DNA from: Rhizophagus irregularis
Lineage: Eukaryota > Glomeromycota > Glomeromycetes > Glomerales > Glomeraceae
Length of the DNA stretch: 64,000 bases
NCBI RefSeq assembly: GCF_026210795.1
Contig: NC_089443.1
Location: 2,914,001 to 2,978,000, forward strand
Direction: 5' to 3'
Within the stretch, counting starts at the first letter, position 1; each line of letters opens with the position of its first letter. Shown in pieces: positions 56,950-64,000 of this stretch. The notes below the pieces were generated by a model. That model was not told the origin of the DNA and ran no database searches. It was given only the letters and a program-made list of their open reading frames with translations. The position numbers and the translations under genes are program-made.

Positions 56950-58740
56950 TTATCAAGATTCTCCCAGCTTTCTAAGCATCGACCTTATTTCTGCTAATAT
57001 AGTAAGCTTATCAATATTGCCCAAAGCCTTATTAATATTCTTGATTTCCTTGGCCACCTTCTTTTTCGTGTTAGTATCATTAGTTCAAACCTTGGAACTG
57101 CCTTCTTGATTTATCTTCTAAGGGTGCCTCCTTTTTTACTTCAAGTTAGGGGTAAAATATCTCATTCAAATATCAGTAAATTTGTTCAAGTTAAATAGCT
57201 TACCAATGACTTTTTCCAAGTCAGCCTATGATTTATAGTAAGTTATTAGCTTACAGGTGTCCTGATCTTAAATTAGTTTAAATGCTTTGCACCTTATGGG
57301 TGTGAGAATAAAGTGAGCAAGGTTATCTAGATATAGAGTTGCTGTAGTTACTGAAGCAGAAACTCCTTTAAGCACAGCCTGGAATTACTCCTGTTTCTTT
57401 CTTTGTTTGAAATTCCAGTTGGCCAGAAACTATCGTATGGATAAACCTTTAAATAGAGCAGTCAGGATCCTGGACATTACATATACAACTCAGTGGCAAC
57501 TTTTTTGCAGATTGACCTAAATTTCACAAAAAAAAATCAGTTTTTTGTAATTATCTCAGCATCCAGTAGTCCAATTTGTATGAACATTTTTTTGTTTTGT
57601 AGCTCTCATCAAACTCTACAAAATAAAAAAATCCACATGAATTGGATTACTGGATACCAAGATAATCGCAAAAATCAGAAAATAAAAAAGAGCAAATTAG
57701 GTTTTTTTTGGCAAAAAGTCAGTTGTGAGTTCTATAAGAGATGTCTGGGATCCTGAGCAGTCCATACTCCATCATTCCAAAGTCTTGTAGCCTCTTAATT
57801 GAATTCAATCGAAACTGTAACAGTAATGTATTTCTGTTGAGATTTAAATTTAATCGCAACTATTTGACTTTAGGTTTTAAAATGATTAAACATATCAAGT
57901 TGAGACCAGGTGGAGAGGATATCATAAACCATAATTTTCTGAATAAAGTCCTTGTTCATAGGCATATATTCAGTCATTATAGTACTAATAGTTTTAGGTA
58001 AAGTTGCAGCAGATTGTTTCTTGGTAGTCTTGGAAGAACTTTGACTATTATTAGCTTTTGAAACAGACGCAATTTTTCTCTTTTTTTTTGTAAAAGATGA
58101 AGGCGAGCTTAGTCTGCTGACATTATCTTTCATGTCCTATTTAACCATGTTAACATATGAAACTCGCTTTTGTTTACCTTTGGGCGTAAAAGGAGTGGCT
58201 TTTACTGAGAGGATACTGATTGATTCCTCTTGTTGTGCTCAGCTTTTGATTGGTGTTTAGGCATTTTTGGTGCTTCTAAAATTTCTATATCCATCAGTTG
58301 ATCTTTAACAGATTCAGACGTGTCTGAAGGTTGTTATGTTGAAGTTACATGTTATTATTTCACAAGTTCTTGGCAAGTTACATTGAACTCTTTAACAACA
58401 GCTTGTTGTATAAAGTGAAAACTCCTGTAAAAAAGGAAGAGAAAGTGAAATAACTTATTAGTGTCTTTAACCTTAAAAGTTGAGAGGATATCCTAATTGT
58501 TGTGCAGTAATTTATCATACGGTTGTGAGTTTGAGCCACTTTGTTTTTCAATGGTTTGTATAACTTTATTTTCTGAAGAAATATTATCATATTTATCCAA
58601 AACAGCCTGAACAAGTTCTAAAAAGGAAGCTCTTTCATTAGTAGATATATTTTGAAGCCCTAAAGGGCCTTTAAAAAATGTTAGAGGCAACTTAGAGGCC
58701 ATAAGTTCTTTGAAAATTTCTTGAGAAAAAATGGTTCATG
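56950..58740 (-). mobile_element. Relic of a transposon-type protein (ORF1-like)
   Basis: Minus-strand fragments in order. 58493-58702 starts MASKLPLTFFKGPLGLQNIS. 57870-58133 has KKKRKIASVSK and YDILSTWSQLDMFNHFKT, continuing to QQKYITVTVSIEF and LWNDGVWTA, a ferredoxin-like or RRM-like block. 57290-57400 has FQAVLKGVSASVTTATLY. The end at 56950-57050 reads KNINKALGNIDKLTILAEIR. I associate this order with accessory proteins of fungal LINE-like or other multicopy elements; no polymerase domain is present, so the class is uncertain. It is broken and carries a younger MITE insertion (57464-57754). Confidence 0.5.
57464..57754. mobile_element. AGGATYC-ended MITE with exact 8-bp target duplication
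   Basis: Ends AGGATCCTGGACATTACATA and, in reverse, AGGATCCCAGACATCTCTTA. Flanked by GAGCAGTC on both sides (57456-57463, 57755-57762), an exact 8-bp duplication as made by hAT transposases. It interrupts the ORF1-like relic, so it is younger than that element. The interior shares CTCAGCATC and TTTTGTAGC words with 54875-55176. Confidence 0.8.
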
Positions 58741-59429
58741 CGATTGTCAGAAAGAGTTTCAATATCATTTATGTTAAATAAATTTATTATTATTATAAAA
58801 TAATAAAAATTAGTAGATGATATCACCTAGATGATTTCACTTCAAGTGAAAATTAATTATAATCTTTAAAAATATAAAAATACTGATAAAATACCAATTT
58901 TATTTTGCAATAATATGTATATATCAGATTTTATACTTTAAGAAATATTTTTATTTTAAACTTTTTTATATGATTATTATTTTGCAAAAATTTTTTTTAT
59001 AAACATCTATATAAATAATTTTAAAAATGAGTATTTTAGGATATTTTAAAAAGTTATACTAGTACTAATGAGAAAGTAATTTTCTATTTTAGTAAAAATT
59101 ACTTAATAAATATTTTCACTTATAACAAGATTGTTATTGAAAATAACAATGAAAGGCTAATAGCAATTTTTGATAATACTTTAGCTGGATATTAGAAAAT
59201 TCTATTTATAGTTATTTCTATAAAAATGGTGGAATTTTATTATCACTATTTAAATAGTTAAATTTGTATTTATTTGTAAAAAATATTTAAAAAAGCAGTA
59301 TTTTATCTGATTTATATCTTATTATAAAAAAATAAAAATTAAACAAAATAGTGCTTTTTTAGACATTATTTTATTATACATAAGTACAAATATTAAATAA
59401 ATTTAACTCATTTTATTTTTATAGGGTAT
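58741..59429. other. AT-rich, no gene
   Basis: GATGATATCACC and GATGATTTCACTTCAAGTG at about 58818-58850 form small inverted motifs. Otherwise nothing recognised. Confidence 0.3.
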
Positions 59430-59965
59430 TAATTATGAAATATGAATCTAGTCATTTGGATGAAAATCACTTAGATTTTCAAATTTAATTTTTAGTAAAA
59501 TAATAATTACTAATGGTAAAATTTTTTTAATTGATTATTTTAAAATTATAAAGTTAAATAATTATAATATCTGGAGATGTAATAAACTTCTCATATAATT
59601 GATTACAATAGAAATATTCTTTCAGTTATCCATTAGATCTTCTGAATAAATAGGTAAAAAGCAGCCAATTTACTTTTTAAATCCATGTAAGTAATTATTT
59701 TACAAACTATTTCAGATATGCTTACATATTTGGTTGAAGACTTTTAAAATGGAATTATTTTTAAAGGTAATAAAACTTTTATTTACAATAACAAACAAGG
59801 TAAATAAAAAAATGTAAGTCAGATTAAAAGTTATTTATAGGTAGTTATATAAAAAAGAAGAACATAGCCTACTTATAAGTAAGTCTCAATTTGATGCAAA
59901 TAAAATACAATTTTATAAGATTGTGTCCTATTTATTATTTTTAAGAAAATTTCTAAGTTTACACA
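59430..59965 (-). repeat. Right arm of a large inverted repeat
   Basis: Complement-collinear with 51390-52110, with substitutions and small indels. See the left-arm entry for matching words. The arm ends close to the left tip of the 60000-60521 foldback element. Confidence 0.55.
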
Positions 59966-59999
59966 GGGTGTTTGTATACAGGTCATATAAATATAATTT

Positions 60000-60521
60000 C
60001 ATCAGGAAATTTGTTTAGATGTAATTTAATGTAATATTTCGGAGGTGGTGTAAAATTTTGAAATATTACATTAAAAATGTAATATTACAAAAGTTTATGT
60101 TCTTAAATTTGAATAGTTATAGTAATTTAAGAATATCTCGCTATCTACTGATCTAATCAAGACGATCTATAGCTTATTGGAATCAGCTTATCAAGACGAA
60201 TCGAATGGTAATAAAATCGCATTTCTACTGTTGATAGAACGCTCTATAGTATGCAATAAAGTTTTAAATTAATAGAAAATTATCTATTAAATGTAAAGAT
60301 GCGATTTTACTACCATTCGATTCGTCTTGATGAGTTGATTTCAATGAGCTATAGATCGTCATGATTGGATTAGTAGATAGCGAGATATTCTTAAATTACT
60401 ATAACTATTCAAATTTAAGAGCGTAAACTTTTGTAATATTATGTTTTTAGTGTAATATTTCAAAATTTTACACCACCTCCGAAATATTACACTAAATTAC
60501 GCCTAAACAAATTTCCTGATG
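60000..60521. mobile_element. 522-bp foldback element, near-perfect palindrome
   Basis: Left arm 60000-60231 and right arm 60296-60521 are complementary with few mismatches, from CATCAGGAAATTTGTTTAG at the tips through ATTTCGGAGGTGGTGTAAAA and AAGAATATCTCGCTATCTAC to the GACGAATC hairpin box beside the loop. The loop of about 65 bp is AT-rich. Each arm carries one box. No transposase; the high arm identity suggests a young or actively corrected palindrome. Confidence 0.82.
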
Positions 60522-61660
60522 TTTTAATAGACTAATTTTTTGTTTTTTAATTTGAAATTGAATGCTACTGACATTATACTCTTTTACTTTTTATTCTTAT
60601 TATATTACAGATAAATATATGTATTTTCACTTGCTTTGCAAGTTTACTTAAGGCATTAAAGGAGGTTTTTGATGCCGTTTTTAATCTACTAATATGACCC
60701 ATATTTAAACACCCGTGTATAAATAGAAATTGCCTATTTTTAATATATATTTAATTAATTACTCAAATTATTTTGGAATGCCATAATTCATTCAGTTTAT
60801 ATGTAATTTAGTGCCAAAATAATTTGGAATGTTATAATTGAATTTGGGATTTTACTTATAACTATGATAGTTTAAAATAATTTGAATAATATGTATATAT
60901 TTAATATAATTTTAAATAAAAAAAACATGGCAAGTGAGGTATTAGCATTTATTTTGTAAAGTTAAATTTACCAGTTCTTTTAATAAATGTGTACCATATT
61001 AATTAATCACTTTGAAAGTAATTTTTTTTTAAATAAAATTTAAATTTAACAAATATACAACCATTTTACTTTTTTTAAAAAAAAAATAATAAGAAAAGCA
61101 TAAGAAGTAGCCAAAGGTTTATTTGAAATGTAAATTAAACAAAAAAAATATAACAGATAATAGGAAAAACAGAAATACTTTCTTTATTAAATATACAGTA
61201 TATCATTAGGATTATAAAACTCGGGTGATTTCTCACCCATACAAAAATGACGTTATGTTGATCATTTGCCAATCCTTTCTAAAAAAGGAACAACGTAATT
61301 TTTGAAGAAAAAAAAATATAAGCTTCGTATAGCCTTCAAAATTATGGCTTATAGGTAATTTTGACTGCTCTACAAATTTACTTAGTACCTTAAGAAAGGT
61401 TATAAATACCATTTTTGATACTTGATATTTATTTTTGACAATTTATGACTTGGGGATGAGGAATATCGAATCTCACCCGGGGTAAGGAATAAATTCACAC
61501 AAAAAATTATATATACTAAATTTTACATCATTTTAAAGCTATTATTTTAAAGAGTTAACGTGTAAATTTTATATCTTTATTTTTCTAGAAATCAGAAATC
61601 AAAAAAAATACTAATATTAAATTTTTTCATTTTTTTAATTAATTATTGTAGTTATATGAA
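60522..61660. other. AT-rich region with weak inverted motif
   Basis: No gene. CTCGGGTGATTTCTCACCC (about 61222) and TCTCACCCGGGGTAAG (about 61471) are partly complementary and may be the tips of a decayed element of about 280 bp. TTTACTTAAGGCATTAAAGG (60643) and TTTACTTAGTACCTTAAG (61377) are loosely alike. Confidence 0.35.
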
Positions 61661-61661
61661 A

Positions 61662-61817
61662 GCTAGTAATATAAAATTACAAATATATTTTATTTTATTA
61701 CAATCCATTCATAATAATAACCTAATTCATCGAGATTTACATATTGGTAATATACTAATGGGCCATATATTTTGGGTACATTTTTCAAAATTAGAATTAC
61801 GTGACAATAACATGTGA
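61662..61817 (+). pseudogene. Protein-kinase catalytic-loop fragment
   Basis: A plus-strand fragment reads LLQSIHNNNLIHRDLHIGNI followed by LMG, the HRD catalytic loop of a protein kinase (HRDLHxGN, as in the tyrosine-kinase-like group greatly expanded in Rhizophagus). It then runs out of similarity and meets a stop at 61815. No ATP-binding lobe or DFG motif is nearby, so it is a broken duplicate carried into the repeat region. Confidence 0.65.
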
Positions 61818-62099
61818 TTCATTTTCAAATTTGTCGTACATAAATTTTATTTCTTCGAGTAGATATATGGCAATTATGGGAATTTCAGGTTTTATTTCAT
61901 GTGAAGATTTTTTTTTTCGTGATTAATTTAGGTTTCATATTATTCTTTATTATTGACTTATTTAGTATATTTAATAATTTAATTTTATCTAAATCTAAAT
62001 CTGTCATTGAAATGAGCCCCATTGTTTTTCGCATTGTTGTATAAATAGATCCACTATTTACCGAATTAGTTATACTACATTGTTTTACTGCATAGAAAA
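61818..62099. promoter_or_regulatory. Presumed promoter of hydrolase copy 2
   Basis: 282 bp before the start codon. It has no clear similarity to the region upstream of copy 1, so the two paralogues probably have different regulation. Confidence 0.35.
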
Positions 62100-63983
62100 A
62101 TGGCCGATTTTGTAAAACTCGTAGTGCCAAAAACTCCATTGTTAATTTCTACAACAATAAAACATTATCTTGATGGACCACCTAAACCTTCTTGGGATTT
62201 AAAATTTCATTTAGCTGTAATATTGGTTAGATCATTGTTCAAAGATTCCAGTACTCTAACTATTGAGCAAGTGCAAAGAGCAAGTTGTTATTCTATCCCT
62301 GTACTGGCTGGTGTAACGATAAATGAATTTAAGATAAACAATAAATATAGATACGAAGCTCAAGTACATCTTGAGAAGATTTTGAAACCTTATGAACATG
62401 TTTTAGATACTGAATGGAAAGATTTAAAAGATGATGGAATTATTTCTGAATGGATTCAAGTTCCTAATGATGAGTGGGAAAAAAGAGAAATTAGGAAAAC
62501 TATTTTGTATTTACACGGTGGAGGTTATTATTGTTGTGGTAAAAGTTCTTGTCGTAATAATACAAGTTCTCTTGCCAAAAAAGTAAATGCAAGAGTTTTA
62601 GGTAAGCAAAATTGAAAGGATGAAATTTTCATGAATCTTCAACATTTTACCTAATTAAATATTTATATAGTAATCGATTATCGGCTTGCACCTCAAAATC
62701 AATTTCCCGCCGGACTACAAGATGCATTGGCCGCTTATTTGTATCTCTTAAATCCTCCAAAAGATGCGGGATTTGAACCTTTAAATCCAAAAAATATTGT
62801 ATTTTCTGGTGAAAGTGCTGGGGGAGGTTTAAGCATGGCTCTTGGTCTCGCTATACGTGACGCTGGTTTACCATCATGCGCTGGTATCATCGGTTGGGTA
62901 AATAAATAAATTTTAGTTTTTTATATATTATTGAATTACTAATTATTCACATGATTATGTTGCGCCACATTTTACAGAGTCCATGGGTTGACCTTACAGT
63001 TAGCACGCCTTCAATATTAGATGACGAATGTTGCGACTTTCTTCCAAAACCTTCGGAGAGGTTTGTTCCCAAAGAATCTCAAGTTGAAATTGAATATAAA
63101 GAAAAAGCTGCTGCCCTCACAGCAAAAATTAAGAAACAAAATATTGGTCCCAAAATTTGGCATGATTCTTTTGATAGACCTGGAAGAATACAAATGTATG
63201 CACCTAATGAAGGTTTGGCAATTCCATATGTTAGTCCAATGTTAGCTGAGAGCTTAGGCGGTTTGCCTCCTTTATTACTGGTAAGGATAAGTAACATGTG
63301 ATCTTTATTAAGAAATTTCGTACTGAAAAAAATTTTATATGAATAATACAGGTAGCAGGAGATAGTGAGAGATTGCGAGATGAAGCAATTTATCTTGCTC
63401 ATAGATCTGCTGAACCAGCTAAATATAAAGGTCCATCTTATAATGCTGGTAAATTTGAAAAATCTCCATTCCAAGCTCCGACAAATACTACACTAGAAAT
63501 ATATGAAGAAATGCCTCATGTATTCCAAGTAAGATAAAATATTAGTTTTAATTTACAACAAAAAAGTTATTGTATTTTTTTTAAAAAATTCTTCCGTTTT
63601 TTTTTTATTTTAGGTGATGGATCATGCTAGTACTACAAAATCGTATGAACGTACAGTCGAATTCATAAATAAAGTGACAAACGCTATTGACGAACCACTT
63701 CCCCCTTCCTCTTTCAGTTGCATAAATACTAAAGGAGAATTTGGCCCTTTAAAAGAACATCATAAAGAAATCCTTAAATGGGAAAATATTGGTATCGTAC
63801 CAAGTGTCAAACGTGAATTAACTACACGTAGATCGTAAGTAAATTAATAAATAAAATTAATTTAGAAATAATAACACGTTAATTTACTTGAAAACTTCTT
63901 TTTTTAGAACCCCGGAACTTTTCGTATATACGGCATTATTACTTGCCGGGTTTGCTTATTTTCTTCGCAAAAATTTCTATTAA
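62100..63983 (+). CDS. Alpha/beta-hydrolase (HSL/steryl-deacetylase-like), copy 2, tail-anchored
   Basis: Exons 62100-62601, 62671-62897, 62978-63280, 63352-63528, 63614-63834 and 63908-63983 give 501 residues, in frame and with the same intron positions as copy 1 at 48304-50191. Motifs: canonical HGGG (139-142), Ser216 in GESAGG (Glu where copy 1 has Asp), His400 in MPHVFQ. The last exon encodes TPELFVYTALLLAGFAYFLR ending KNFY, a C-terminal membrane helix with a short basic tail. Proteins are near-identical except residues about 39-76 and a few active-site neighbours; introns are also closely similar. Likely a membrane-bound esterase for lipid or sterol substrates, facing the cytosol. Confidence 0.92.
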
Positions 63984-64000
63984 AAATAAAAAAAATATTA

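Noticed and set aside
57001-57130. Plus-strand short frames around the ORF1-like relic
   Set aside because: The minus-strand fragments keep a consistent family order; the plus-strand frames do not.
61897-62139. Minus-strand frame of 80 codons overlapping the start of hydrolase copy 2
   Set aside because: It overlaps a strongly supported gene in antisense, has no recognisable motif and ends in Lys/Ile-rich low complexity.

Overview
This is a very AT-rich eukaryotic window with short introns (about 55-100 bp, GT..AG), the standard genetic code, compactly spaced single-copy housekeeping genes and a large, layered load of small DNA transposons. An HSP104 disaggregase, cupredoxin-type and kelch-type membrane proteins, a FAR1-domain Mutator-like transposase relic and a stray kinase catalytic-loop fragment of the kind expanded in arbuscular mycorrhizal fungi all point to a fungus. 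A Glomeromycotina genome such as Rhizophagus is my best guess; that is inference from composition and family resemblance, not a database match.

Layout. 0-15.7 kb is accessory. It holds a single intact intronless gene for a cytidine-deaminase-fold protein (894-2252). Next comes a decayed FAR1/MULE transposon (about 2.8-8.0 kb) split by at least three later insertions, then a chain of inverted-repeat elements and tandem arrays to 14.2 kb. 15.7-50.2 kb is the gene-rich core: a cupredoxin-like membrane protein, an FBXO31-like F-box protein, bleomycin hydrolase, a CHORD/CS co-chaperone, an Oca6-like phosphatase-fold protein, oligoribonuclease, a prolyl-hydroxylase-like oxygenase, a kelch membrane protein, HSP104, a small multi-pass membrane protein, Pus10, a microbial-type PARG-like protein, a repeat-rich coiled-coil protein, a second F-box protein and an alpha/beta-hydrolase. 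For thirteen genes I worked out exon joins whose summed length is a multiple of three, which supports the models. 50.2-62.1 kb is a second transposon graveyard. 62.1-64 kb carries an inverted, very similar paralogue of the hydrolase.

How the genes relate. There is no operon logic. The visible themes are protein quality control (HSP104, the CHORD/CS HSP90 co-chaperone, two F-box proteins, bleomycin hydrolase) and RNA metabolism (oligoribonuclease, Pus10). Several neighbours are packed tail to tail, one pair with stop codons overlapping by 4 bp, or share short divergent promoters.

Most interesting signals: (1) a conserved hairpin-containing box of about 65 bp with core ATTCGTCT-loop-AGACGAAT, present at least eight times inside elements that have otherwise unrelated termini; (2) the hydrolase paralogues facing each other across a 12-kb repeat region that itself contains a second pair of inverted arms; (3) a family of AGGATYC-ended elements with 8-bp target duplications; (4) the standalone deaminase-fold gene next to the transposon cluster.
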